From an uncultured Bacteroidota bacterium (GTDB lineage: Bacteria > Bacteroidota > Bacteroidia > Flavobacteriales > Flavobacteriaceae): 64,000 nt of DNA. Where the stretch lies: positions 124,001-188,000 of the forward strand of contig CABYPD010000001.1 of NCBI GenBank assembly GCA_902520835.1. Reading direction: 5' to 3'. The notes under the pieces were generated by a model. The model was given only the letters and a program-made list of their open reading frames with translations. It did no database searches and was not told where the DNA came from. Position numbers and translations under genes: made by a program. Shown piece after piece: positions 14,854-23,322 of this stretch; the first letter of the stretch is position 1; each line of letters opens with the position of its first letter.

Positions 14854-17133
14854 TTACCCTTTAATTTTTGATTTAAATTTATCAAATTCTGACTCAATTT
14901 CTTTTTCTGGCCAAGAATTATTTGATGTATCAATATCCGCAGTTTCCTTGTCAGGATCAAGATTAACACTTAAAATTCTCTTATCAGATGTCAAAACTTT
15001 TCTAACTTCTAAATCATTTTTTCTCCAAACTTGTGCTGGATATTTTTTTCTTTCAATTGTTCCATCATCATATTCAATATCAATTATGATTGGCATTACC
15101 AGTCCGCCTGGCTTTTCAAAAATGATTTCATAATAAAAATTTGGAACATTCAAATTTTCAATTTGTTCTTTTGAATAGTTTTCTTTTAAATAATTATTTA
15201 ACAACTTTGAGTTTTCCGTGGGTTGATTTTCCTTATTATTTTCTAAATCATTTTCTAATTGATCTAAAAAAATTAAGGACCTCCATCGATTCCTAGGTAT
15301 ACCCATTTCTTCAATCATAAGTTTTTTGAATTCTTCACTTGGGTTTGGAGAAACAAAATATTCTTTAACCTCCTTTATTGCTATATCTACATAATCAGTA
15401 GTATAAAACCACCCACGCCAAAACCAATCCAAATCAACAGCTGATGCATCTTCCATTGTCCTAAAAAAATCTTCAGGTGTTGGGTGCTTAAATTTCCATC
15501 TATTAGAATACTTTTTAAATGCATAATCAAATAAATCTTTACCCATCACTGTTTCTCTCAATATATTCAGTGCAGTGGCAGGTTTTCCATATGCGTTTGG
15601 GCCCAAACTATAAACATTTTCAGGGTTTGACATAATTGGAGCCAAAAAATTTTGATCGACACTCATGTAATCTACTATCAGCTCTGCTGGACCTCTGTCA
15701 GAGGGGAAATTTTTATATGGATATATTATATCTGGATATTTTTTTCCAAATTCTTGTTCAGCTAAATACTGAACAAACGTATTAATTCCTTCATCCATCC
15801 AAGCCCATTGTCTTTCATCACTATTAACAATCATTGGAAAGAAAAAATGTCCAATCTCATGAATTATTACTCCAATCATTCCGAATTTCTCGTCATCTGA
15901 GTAAGAACCATCTATATTGGGCCTTCCAAAATTAAAACATATCATTGGATACTCCATACCTACTCTGTGAGCATGTACAGAAACAGCCTTGTGATAAGGA
16001 TAATTAAATGTATAATCAGAATAGAATTTTAGTGTTTCAACAACAGTTATAGTAGAAAAATCCTCCCACATTGGATTACCCTCTTTTGGATACAAAGAAA
16101 CAGCCATAACATCATCATTACCTATTTTTACTGCCATCATATCTAAAATATACTTTCTAGAAGTTGCAAAGGCAAAATCCCTGACATTTTTTGCAATAAA
16201 TTTCCAAGTTTTTTTACTATTGGAAAAAGATTTTTCAGCAATCTCAGCTTCTTCCTGCGAAACTATAATAACGGGCTTATCATATGATTTTTTTGCTCTA
16301 TTATATCTTTTTAGCATTTCCTTAGAATAAACTTCTTTTCTATTGATTAACTCCCCGGTAGCTTCCAATATATGATCGGCTGGTACTGTTATGTTAACTT
16401 CATAATTTCCAAATGGTAAAGCAAATTCTCCATCACCCCAAAACTGATAGTTTTGCCATCCTTCAACTTCATCATAAACGCACATCCTCGGGAAAAACTG
16501 TGCTATAGTATAGGCACGGTTGTCGTCATTTGGAAAAGTCTCATATCCAGATCTACCCCTGTCCACTAAACGATTATTAATATTGTACCACCATTTAATT
16601 TTAAATGAAAAACTTTGACCTGTTGCAATTGGATTAGGTAAATCAATTCTCATCATGGTTTGATTGATGAAAAAATCAAGATTTTTATTATCTAATGACT
16701 TAACATATTCAATATTAAATCCACCATCAAAGCTTTCACCTAAAAACTCGTCATCAAATGTATCAGGAATATACGCTGGTTGAATACTATTATCACTATC
16801 ATGTATTAAGCTCTGAGAATCTTTTGACCTAAGATTCTGATCTAATTGCACCCACAAATAATCTAATTTTTCTGGTGAGTTGTTAGTGTATGTTATAATT
16901 TCATCTCCATATATTTTTTTATTAATATCATCTAACTCAATATTGATTTTGTAATCTGCCTGTTGCTGGTAATACTCGGGACCTGGAGCTCCTGATGCAG
17001 TTCTGAACATGTTTGGCGAAGAAAATTCTTGGTTTAACTGACGAAATTTATTTGTATTTATTTTTTCTTGTGAAAAAGCATTTAAACAAAACAAAAAAAA
17101 TGCAAATATGAATATCGATAAATTATTATTCAT
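14854..17133 (-). CDS. M1 family metallopeptidase, exported
   Basis: A 759-residue gluzincin with a signal peptide (about 1-22, FFLFCLNAFSQ). The zinc site is HEIGH at 425-429 with the third ligand Glu 448 in WMDEG, exactly the HExxH-18-E spacing. The GxMEN exopeptidase motif is represented by VGMEYP near 391, so N-terminal amine recognition is likely but altered. No type IX C-terminal sorting domain is evident. It probably trims peptides in the periplasm or at the surface. It sits in a minus-strand unit of two carboxypeptidase-regulatory-domain proteins, DUF6702, M1 and tatA, an order I recall partly from other Flavobacteriia. Confidence 0.93.
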   Translation of the reverse strand: MNNNLSIFIFAFFLFCLNAFSQEKINTNKFRQLNQEFSSPNMFRTASGAPGPEYYQQQADYKINIELDDINKKIYGDEIITYTNNSPEKLDYLWVQLDQNLRSKDSQSLIHDSDNSIQPAYIPDTFDDEFLGESFDGGFNIEYVKSLDNKNLDFFINQTMMRIDLPNPIATGQSFSFKIKWWYNINNRLVDRGRSGYETFPNDDNRAYTIAQFFPRMCVYDEVEGWQNYQFWGDGEFALPFGNYEVNITVPADHILEATGELINRKEVYSKEMLKRYNRAKKSYDKPVIIVSQEEAEIAEKSFSNSKKTWKFIAKNVRDFAFATSRKYILDMMAVKIGNDDVMAVSLYPKEGNPMWEDFSTITVVETLKFYSDYTFNYPYHKAVSVHAHRVGMEYPMICFNFGRPNIDGSYSDDEKFGMIGVIIHEIGHFFFPMIVNSDERQWAWMDEGINTFVQYLAEQEFGKKYPDIIYPYKNFPSDRGPAELIVDYMSVDQNFLAPIMSNPENVYSLGPNAYGKPATALNILRETVMGKDLFDYAFKKYSNRWKFKHPTPEDFFRTMEDASAVDLDWFWRGWFYTTDYVDIAIKEVKEYFVSPNPSEEFKKLMIEEMGIPRNRWRSLIFLDQLENDLENNKENQPTENSKLLNNYLKENYSKEQIENLNVPNFYYEIIFEKPGGLVMPIIIDIEYDDGTIERKKYPAQVWRKNDLEVRKVLTSDKRILSVNLDPDKETADIDTSNNSWPEKEIESEFDKFKSKIKG

Positions 17134-17144
17134 AATATATAAAA

Positions 17145-17633
17145 TTACTTATTATTAAAATTAAAACTATCTTTTGGATTATACATGTCTTGAATTAAGC
17201 TTTTTCTAAATCTGCCACTTCTAAAAAGAATAATATTTTTTTGATCAGGAAAAGAATTAAATAAAACAGAATTTTGAATATTAATTGATTTATTTTTTAG
17301 ATCATTATCTAAATTCATATAAAAATTTATCTGATCTCTTTTTTTTTCATATCCTAAATACTCAAGAATTATTCGTTGATTTTCAATTTCTATTATAAAG
17401 TTTTCACTCAAATATTTTTTAAATATTTTATTCAAATAGTTATAATCCTTTTCGTAATCAACAACTGCTGAATCTAATTCTAGATCTTTTTCCAAGTCAT
17501 CATAAAATACTTTTAAAGTTATTTCAAATGTTTGTGATTTTAAATCAAAATCAATCAATGTCGTACTCACATAGTACTTGTGTATTACAACAAATAATAG
17601 TATGTAGAAAAATTTAATAATTAATTGACTCAT
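17145..17633 (-). CDS. DUF6702 family protein
   Basis: A 162-residue protein from the ATG at 17633; the track's 17645 start is a TTG four codons earlier. An N-terminal hydrophobic signal is followed by HKYYVSTT, then a strand-rich region and VFYDDLEKDLE. These are the marks of DUF6702, a Bacteroidota family of unknown function found next to M1 peptidases. It is probably periplasmic. It overlaps the upstream carboxypeptidase-regulatory-domain gene by 20 bases and lies 11 bases before the M1 gene, so the three are likely made together. Confidence 0.8.
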   Translation of the reverse strand: MSQLIIKFFYILLFVVIHKYYVSTTLIDFDLKSQTFEITLKVFYDDLEKDLELDSAVVDYEKDYNYLNKIFKKYLSENFIIEIENQRIILEYLGYEKKRDQINFYMNLDNDLKNKSINIQNSVLFNSFPDQKNIILFRSGRFRKSLIQDMYNPKDSFNFNNK

Positions 17634-18399
17634 AAAATGTATCAAAATTTGATAAAATTAATCCATGATTAGAGTTTTTAAAATCATTTTCTAAATCAAA
17701 ATTTTCAGTCGCACCTAATATAAACTCGTAAATTTCATCAATTTCCAACTTATATCTTGCTTGAAAATATTTAACTCCATAAAATTGAATAACAGACTCT
17801 ATTGTATTATATCTAACTTCAAGTCCTCTTGCCATTTTTAAATTTTTATAATAGCCAGAGAGTTGTTTATAAATACCTTCAATATTTAATGGCATTACTG
17901 GAAGTAATAAAACATTAAGCAAAATTTGTGCATTATTTTTATATGCAATTTTTTCTTTTCTAATGCCCTTAAAACCAGGTATTCCAAAATCATCAAAGTT
18001 TAAAACTTCTGTTTTGTTTACTCTATTTGCATCCGCTAAAATATTTCCGGAAAGATTGTGAGGTGTTACAGTAACATTGCTTAGTTGATTTACTTTTTGT
18101 TCCAGGTAAACTCTTAAAGAATCTGATTTAAAAATATTTTCATTGATGAATATTAAATGAGCTTTTATTTGTAATGATCTTAAATAAATTGAATCATTCA
18201 AACGAACACCTATTTTAAAAAAACCGTTAACATCAGAAATTGTAGTCCCACCAGTAGACTTGTTTAAGATAACAATTCCACTTTTATCGATATCGTTATT
18301 TATAATTTCACCTGTTAAAGTTTTAATTTCATTAACCTGAGTGTGGGCTAATGAGATCATTAATACAAACAATAATGAAAACCAAACTCTAGTTGACAA
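17614..18399 (-). CDS. carboxypeptidase-like regulatory domain protein (second copy)
   Basis: A 261-residue exported protein. After a signal peptide (to about LAHTQ) comes a CarboxypepD_reg-like beta-sandwich (ITGEI...VILNKSTGGTTISDVNGFFKI), the same domain that opens SusC receptors, here without any TonB barrel. The C-terminal part is helical and unassigned. It is a clear paralogue of the gene just upstream (shared T-x-x-x-G-x-F-x-I-x-V-x-LND pattern). The start is TTG at 18399, overlapping the previous stop by 11 bases. Confidence 0.78.
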   Translation of the reverse strand: MSTRVWFSLLFVLMISLAHTQVNEIKTLTGEIINNDIDKSGIVILNKSTGGTTISDVNGFFKIGVRLNDSIYLRSLQIKAHLIFINENIFKSDSLRVYLEQKVNQLSNVTVTPHNLSGNILADANRVNKTEVLNFDDFGIPGFKGIRKEKIAYKNNAQILLNVLLLPVMPLNIEGIYKQLSGYYKNLKMARGLEVRYNTIESVIQFYGVKYFQARYKLEIDEIYEFILGATENFDLENDFKNSNHGLILSNFDTFYESINY

Positions 18400-19132
18400 T
18401 TTTATTGAATTTTTTACTCTGTTTTACTAAAAAATCTATCAATTCGAACTCCTTATCTTTTTTTAAGATAATTTTTGAGGGAAAATTTTCATCACAATAA
18501 ATTAAGAACTCATTGATTTTATCTTTTCGTACACCAAGACTTTTTATAAAAAAAACATCATCATAAACTTCTCTAATTAAATCACTTGGATTATAATTAA
18601 ATGAAGAACTTTCTTCATTTGACTTTTTATTAATTGTATTAGCAATTAACTTATATAGATTAACAAAATTTAAACCATCTCTAAGTTTTCCCTGCTCATT
18701 AATGACATTTACAACTCTCGTAGATTTATCACTGCTATAATCAAACCTTTTGAACTCTTCTTCTTTTAAATCTAAGAATTTTTCTCTGTTCTCTGGAGTG
18801 ACAACAACCTCATCTAGAGCTGTTACTTTTTCATTAACATCTACAACTATTCTATTTCTTTGTAAAATTTCTTTAGTTATAATAATTTCCCTAATCTGAT
18901 ATTGAACTGAGGAAAAAAGTATTTTATCATTTAGTTTAACTTCAATTTCAAATTCTCCTTCATTATTAGTTGTTGTCGCTATTTGGGAGGTATTATTAAT
19001 AACATTAGCACCTTCAACATTAATATTTTTATAAAGAACTTTTCCCTTAATCCATGTACGATAATCATTTTGTCCAAACGAAAGGCATGAAAAAAGAGTA
19101 ACTAAAACAAAAAAATATTTTTTAATATTCAT
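18389..19132 (-). CDS. carboxypeptidase-like regulatory domain protein (first copy)
   Basis: A 247-residue exported protein: signal peptide ending near FGQND, then a CarboxypepD_reg-like domain (IKGKVLYKNINVEGANVINN through TTTNNEGEFEIEVKLND, residues about 29-70), then VTALDEVVVTPENR, the linker seen after this domain in SusC proteins, then a helical C-terminal part. There is no plug or barrel, so it is not a transporter. It is first in the tandem pair and starts only 13 bases after the tRNA-Gly gene. Confidence 0.78.
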   Translation of the reverse strand: MNIKKYFFVLVTLFSCLSFGQNDYRTWIKGKVLYKNINVEGANVINNTSQIATTTNNEGEFEIEVKLNDKILFSSVQYQIREIIITKEILQRNRIVVDVNEKVTALDEVVVTPENREKFLDLKEEEFKRFDYSSDKSTRVVNVINEQGKLRDGLNFVNLYKLIANTINKKSNEESSSFNYNPSDLIREVYDDVFFIKSLGVRKDKINEFLIYCDENFPSKIILKKDKEFELIDFLVKQSKKFNKIVN

Positions 19133-19145
19133 TAATTAATTATTG

Positions 19146-19218
19146 AGCGGGAGACCGGGTTCGAACCGGCGACATTCAGCTTGGAAGGCTGACGCTCTAC
19201 CAACTGAGCTACTCCCGC
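19146..19218 (-). tRNA. tRNA-Gly(TCC)
   Basis: A 73-nt cloverleaf on the minus strand: acceptor GCGGGAG/CTCCCGC, D-arm AGCTCAGTTGG, anticodon stem TCAGC/GCTGA around CTTCCAA (anticodon TCC), and T-arm CCGGTTCGAACCCGG. The discriminator is T, normal for tRNA-Gly, and CCA is not encoded. Its 3' end is 13 bases before the next coding start on the same strand. Confidence 0.95.
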
Positions 19219-19256
19219 ATTTTAGTTTTAACAATTTAAGATTAAATTTGTTAAAA

Positions 19257-19697
19257 TTGAATCTTAACATAAAAATAGTCAAATCTAACAAGTTGCTTAA
19301 CCTTAGGAGTAAAATCTTAAGAAACAACATGAATCCATCTAAATGTATTTATCAAGGAGATGATAATGAAACATCATTTCATATTGGAGCTTACATTGAT
19401 GGAATTTTAGTAGGTGGAGTTTCAATTATAAAAAATAAATGTTCATATAAAGATTTTCCTAATTGTTATCAGCTTAGAGGTCTATTTGTTGATTTTAATC
19501 ATCAAAAAAAGGGTATCGGAAAGATGATAATTGAGAAAGTTGAATCTTTACTTAAAAATAAAAAAACTAGTTATTTATGGATGAATGCAAGAGTCAAAGC
19601 ACTTGACTTTTATTTAAAATTAAATTACACTAATTCTGAGATAACATACAATATAAACGAAATAGGTTTACACTACATGCTTTATAAAAAACTATGA
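19257..19697 (+). CDS. GNAT family N-acetyltransferase
   Basis: A GNAT enzyme of about 146 residues from the proposed TTG at 19257. The acetyl-CoA site is LRGLFVDFNHQKKGIGKMII (motif A, RxxGxG type), and DNETSFHIGAYIDGILVGG forms the earlier strands. The track ORF begins inside the tRNA-Gly gene, which cannot be right. The first downstream ATG (19329) would delete the first strand and helix (IKIVKSNKLLNLRSKILR) seen in this family, so TTG at 19257 fits best. The substrate is unknown. The stop overlaps the M15 start (ATGA). Confidence 0.78.
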   Translation: MNLNIKIVKSNKLLNLRSKILRNNMNPSKCIYQGDDNETSFHIGAYIDGILVGGVSIIKNKCSYKDFPNCYQLRGLFVDFNHQKKGIGKMIIEKVESLLKNKKTSYLWMNARVKALDFYLKLNYTNSEITYNINEIGLHYMLYKKL

Positions 19698-20410
19698 ATA
19701 AAAGTAAATTCTTTATTTTAATTATAATTTTAATTCATACATCAGAATTAATGTCACAGAAAATAGACTTAGATATTCTTCAAGGTAAAACGACTAGACA
19801 TCTTATTGGTGATACCGTTTTACTTGAAAAAGAGACATTTAAAGCATTTGAAAAAATGAGAAATGCAGCAATGAGGGATGGAATTAAAATTAAAATCATA
19901 TCTGGGCATAGAGATTTTGAAAGACAAACTTTGATTTGGAATTCTAAATTTATAAAGTTCACAAAAGAATTTAAATTAAAACCTGATGAGGCTATAAATG
20001 AAATTATAAGATTCTCTACCATACCTGGAACATCTAGACATCATTGGGGAACAGAGATAGATATAATTGATGAAGATTTTAAAAATGAAAAAAACCCATT
20101 AATATCTGAAAAATATGAGTCGGGGGGTATTTATAATAAATTGAAAAAATGGATGGATTTGAATTCCGAAAAATTTGGTTTTTATCTAACCTACACGAAT
20201 GATGAACAAAGAAAAGGATTTGAATATGAACCATGGCATTACAGCTATAAGCCTATTTCAAAAAATCTATTTGAAGAACTTAAAAAAAATGATATTTCAA
20301 AAATAATATCTGATCTTGAAATTATGGGTAAAGAATATTTTACGAAAGAATTTATCGAAAAATATATTAATGAAAATATTCTAGGTGTTAATAAAGAACT
20401 TGAGCTGTAA
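19694..20410 (+). CDS. M15 family D-alanyl-D-alanine carboxypeptidase (VanY-like), exported
   Basis: A 238-residue protein with an N-terminal signal (about 1-21) and the LAS-peptidase zinc site: SGHRDFERQ, RHHWGTEIDI (His and Asp ligands) and WHYSY near the end (third His). Such enzymes trim D-Ala from peptidoglycan stem peptides in the periplasm. There is no resistance-gene context, so a housekeeping wall-remodelling role is inferred. It is coupled to the upstream GNAT gene by a 4-base overlap; the gpmI promoter box follows. Confidence 0.88.
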   Translation: MNKSKFFILIIILIHTSELMSQKIDLDILQGKTTRHLIGDTVLLEKETFKAFEKMRNAAMRDGIKIKIISGHRDFERQTLIWNSKFIKFTKEFKLKPDEAINEIIRFSTIPGTSRHHWGTEIDIIDEDFKNEKNPLISEKYESGGIYNKLKKWMDLNSEKFGFYLTYTNDEQRKGFEYEPWHYSYKPISKNLFEELKKNDISKIISDLEIMGKEYFTKEFIEKYINENILGVNKELEL

Positions 20411-20425
20411 ATTAATATTATATCT

Positions 20426-20433
20426 TAAATTTG
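20426..20433 (+). promoter_or_regulatory. -7 promoter box upstream of gpmI
   Basis: TAAATTTG, an exact TAnnTTTG match, with a TTG at 20400-20402 at a plausible -33 distance. It would give a leader of roughly ten bases before the gpmI TTG start. Confidence 0.45.
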
Positions 20434-20449
20434 TAGATACAAAATTAAT

Positions 20450-21973
20450 TTGAAAGAAAAAAAACAAAGTATTTTAATTATTCTTGATGGCTGGGGAATA
20501 TCAAATAATTCAGAGTTCTCAGCTATTGATCAGGCTAAGACGCCTTTTTTCGATAGTCTTATTAAGAAATATCCAAATGCTAAACTATTAACTCATGGTG
20601 AAAATGTTGGGCTTCCAAATGGGCAAATGGGTAATAGTGAAGTAGGCCACATAAATATTGGGGCTGGAAGAATTGTTTACCAAGAATTAGCAAAAATTAA
20701 TCGTGATATCATTAATAAGACAATCGATGAAAATAAAAAACTGATCGAGGCTTTTAATTATTGCAAATCAAATAAAAAAAAGCTTCATTTTATTGGCCTT
20801 GTGTCTGATGGCGGAGTTCACTCCCACATAGATCATGTTAAACACCTAATTAATCTGTCTAAAACTCATGACTTAAAAGATGTATTTATTCACGCCTTCA
20901 CTGATGGTAGAGATGTTGATCCAAAATCTGGAATTAGTATGATTAATGAACTTGTAGAATCCATGGAAGGAACAAATGCAAAACTTGCGAGTGTTTGCGG
21001 CAGATATTATGGAATGGATAGAGATAAAAGATGGGAAAGAACTAAAAAAGCATATGATTTGATTGTTAATGGAATTGGAAAAAAATCAAATGAAATTGAA
21101 AAATCGATTATTGATTCTTACAACAATAAAATAACTGATGAATTTATAGAGCCCATAGTAATTGTTGACAATAAAAATCTTCCGTTAGCAAAAATTGAAG
21201 ATAATGATGTTGTTATATTTTTTAATTTCAGAACGGATAGAGGAAGACAACTAACCGAAGTATTAACTCAAAATGATTTTAATGATTTTTCAATGAAGAA
21301 ATTGAACTTGAAATTCTTAACAATGACCAATTACAATGATGAATATAAAAATATTGATTGTATTTACGATAATGAAAATTTAAGTCAAACATTGGGTGAA
21401 GTTTTAGAACAAAACAAGAGAACTCAAATTAGAATTGCAGAAACAGAAAAGTATCCCCATGTCACATTTTTCTTCAATGGAGGAAAAGAATCACCTTTTA
21501 AGAATGAAATAAGAATCATGTGTCCATCTCCTAAAGTTGCAACTTATGATTTAAAACCTGAGATGAGTGCGTATGAAATTAAGGATTCTATAATACCAGA
21601 AATAAATTCAAATTCCGCTGACTTTATTTGCTTAAATTTTGCAAACCCTGATATGGTAGGACATACCGGAAACTTTGATGCTGCTGTTAAAGCATGTGAA
21701 ACAGTTGATATTTGCTTAAAGGAAATCGTTGAATCTTCAATTAATAATAATTACTCAATTATAATTATTGCTGATCATGGTAATAGTGATGTTATGAAAA
21801 ATAATGATGGTTCACCTAATACGGCGCATACTACAAATCCAGTTCCTATTATTGTTATAGATTCAAAAACTGATAAAGTTGATGATGGTATCTTAGCTGA
21901 TATTGCCCCAACTATTCTAAATATTATGGATATTGACATTCCAGAGAAAATGTCAGGAAAAATTTTAATATGA
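20450..21973 (+). CDS. gpmI: 2,3-bisphosphoglycerate-independent phosphoglycerate mutase
   Basis: A 507-residue Mn-dependent enzyme that interconverts 3- and 2-phosphoglycerate in glycolysis and gluconeogenesis. Metal Asp 13 is in LDGWG, the phospho-Ser 63 is in MGNSEVGH, and DGGVHSH, DGRDVDP, RGRQLTE and the C-terminal ADHGNSD and HTTNPVP metal motifs are present. The start is TTG at 20450, where the match to the family begins. The stop overlaps the next gene's ATG by 4 bases, so it is translationally coupled to the thioredoxin-fold lipoprotein. Confidence 0.97.
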   Translation: MKEKKQSILIILDGWGISNNSEFSAIDQAKTPFFDSLIKKYPNAKLLTHGENVGLPNGQMGNSEVGHINIGAGRIVYQELAKINRDIINKTIDENKKLIEAFNYCKSNKKKLHFIGLVSDGGVHSHIDHVKHLINLSKTHDLKDVFIHAFTDGRDVDPKSGISMINELVESMEGTNAKLASVCGRYYGMDRDKRWERTKKAYDLIVNGIGKKSNEIEKSIIDSYNNKITDEFIEPIVIVDNKNLPLAKIEDNDVVIFFNFRTDRGRQLTEVLTQNDFNDFSMKKLNLKFLTMTNYNDEYKNIDCIYDNENLSQTLGEVLEQNKRTQIRIAETEKYPHVTFFFNGGKESPFKNEIRIMCPSPKVATYDLKPEMSAYEIKDSIIPEINSNSADFICLNFANPDMVGHTGNFDAAVKACETVDICLKEIVESSINNNYSIIIIADHGNSDVMKNNDGSPNTAHTTNPVPIIVIDSKTDKVDDGILADIAPTILNIMDIDIPEKMSGKILI

Positions 21974-22518
21974 AAAGTATAATAAAACTTAGTCTACTAT
22001 TTATTTTATTTATTGGTTGTAATGGTAAAATAAAAAAAGAAAATAATGTTGATAATGAAGATATTGAGTACGTAGATTTAATTGGTAAATTTAAAAGAGT
22101 AGAACTTGAGACACATCCATTTATTAAAGATTCTTTTAAACTGAATTATACTGATTATAAAGTAGACCAGGATGTATTAAAAAAAATTAAACCATTACTT
22201 AAAAGAGATATTAGTATCAAAGTAATTATGGGTACTTGGTGTGAAGACAGTAGATTACTAGTTCCTCAATTTTTTAAAGTAATGGATAAATTAAGATTTA
22301 ATAAAAGAAAAATTGAGCTAATTGGGTTGGATAATGAAAAAAAATCACCAGAAAACTATCACGAAATTTATGAAATATTAAATGTTCCAACATTTATATT
22401 CTACAGGAAAGAAAAAGAAATAAATAGAATAGTAGAAATAACTATTGAAACCTTGGAAAAAGATATTTTTAGTATTCTTAGTGATAGTGGCTATGAAAAT
22501 GCTTACTATGGATTCTAA
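21970..22518 (+). CDS. thioredoxin-fold lipoprotein with a monothiol active site
   Basis: A 182-residue lipoprotein (signal ending LFIGC, Cys 17) with a thioredoxin-like domain. The active site reads GTWCEDS (C91, S94), a CxxS form that lacks the resolving cysteine. The cis-proline segment NVPTFIFY is present near residue 145. With one cysteine it should not act as a dithiol reductase; isomerase-like, glutathione-type or structural roles are possible. It is coupled to gpmI upstream and overlaps map downstream by 11 bases. Confidence 0.82.
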   Translation: MKSIIKLSLLFILFIGCNGKIKKENNVDNEDIEYVDLIGKFKRVELETHPFIKDSFKLNYTDYKVDQDVLKKIKPLLKRDISIKVIMGTWCEDSRLLVPQFFKVMDKLRFNKRKIELIGLDNEKKSPENYHEIYEILNVPTFIFYRKEKEINRIVEITIETLEKDIFSILSDSGYENAYYGF

Positions 22519-23320
22519 AAAAATAGTAATTAAGACAGAGGAAGAAATTGAATTAATTAGAGAAAGTGCTTTATTAGTTTCAAAAACCTTAGGACTTATA
22601 GCCAAGGAAATTAAACCTGGGGAAAATTCATTAAAGCTTGATAAGATTGCAGAAGAATTTATTAGAGATAATGGTGGAGAACCTGGTTTTTTAGGAATGT
22701 ATGGATTTCCAAACACTCTGTGTGTGAGCCCAAATCAAGAAGTAGTACATGGAATTCCAAATGAAATACCATTTGAAAATGGGGATATTATATCAGTCGA
22801 TTGTGGTGTTCTTAAAAATGAATTCTATGGAGATCACGCTTACACATTTCAAGTTGGTGAAGTAACTGATGAAATAAAAAAACTATTAAATGTTACTAAA
22901 AAATCTCTTTATGAGGGTATAAGAGAATTTAAAATTGGAAATAGAGTTGGAGATATTAGCTATGCAATACAAAACTATAATGAAAAAAATGGTTATGGTG
23001 TTGTAAAAGATTTAGTTGGTCATGGATTAGGTAAAAGTTTACATGAAAAACCTGAGGTTCCAAACTTTGGAAGAAGAGGTAATGGAAAATCCCTTGTTAA
23101 TGGAATGGTTTTGGCAATCGAGCCTATGATTAATTTAGGAACTGATAAAGTTCTACATTTAAATGATGGGTGGACTATTGAAACAGCAGATAAAAAACCG
23201 AGTGCTCATTTTGAGCATAATGTGGCATTAATAAATGGTCAAATAAAACTTTTATCCACTTTTAAATATATATATGATGCATTAGGAATTGAATCAAATG
23301 AAGAAAACGAATTTAAATAA
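22508..23320 (+). CDS. map: methionine aminopeptidase, type I
   Basis: It removes the initiator Met from new proteins in the cytoplasm. The metal ligands lie in SVDCGVL, YGDHAYTF, GHGLGKSLHE, IEPMI and the final FEHNVAL. The track start (22445) adds a false hydrophobic extension read inside the preceding gene. The ATG at 22508 gives MDSKKIVIKTEEEIELIRES, the usual type I beginning, and 270 residues, the usual length; the ATG at 22499 is a close second. It has no zinc-finger N-terminal extension. Confidence 0.95.
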   Translation: MDSKKIVIKTEEEIELIRESALLVSKTLGLIAKEIKPGENSLKLDKIAEEFIRDNGGEPGFLGMYGFPNTLCVSPNQEVVHGIPNEIPFENGDIISVDCGVLKNEFYGDHAYTFQVGEVTDEIKKLLNVTKKSLYEGIREFKIGNRVGDISYAIQNYNEKNGYGVVKDLVGHGLGKSLHEKPEVPNFGRRGNGKSLVNGMVLAIEPMINLGTDKVLHLNDGWTIETADKKPSAHFEHNVALINGQIKLLSTFKYIYDALGIESNEENEFK

Positions 23321-23322
23321 AT

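Noticed and set aside
18389-19132. SusC-like TonB receptor
   Set aside because: It has the CarboxypepD_reg domain and the VVVTPENR-type linker, but it ends at 247 residues with no plug or barrel.
19143-19256. Long start of the GNAT ORF (MSGRPGSNRR...)
   Set aside because: These codons read through the tRNA-Gly gene on the opposite strand; such peptide shadows of tRNAs are common artefacts.
19694-20410. VanY-type vancomycin resistance
   Set aside because: Only a single M15 peptidase is present, with no vanRS, vanH, vanA or vanX genes; a wall-remodelling role is more likely.
22445-22507. Hydrophobic N-terminus of the map ORF, resembling a signal peptide
   Set aside because: It is read in another frame inside the thioredoxin-fold gene; type I Met aminopeptidases are cytoplasmic and start near 22508.
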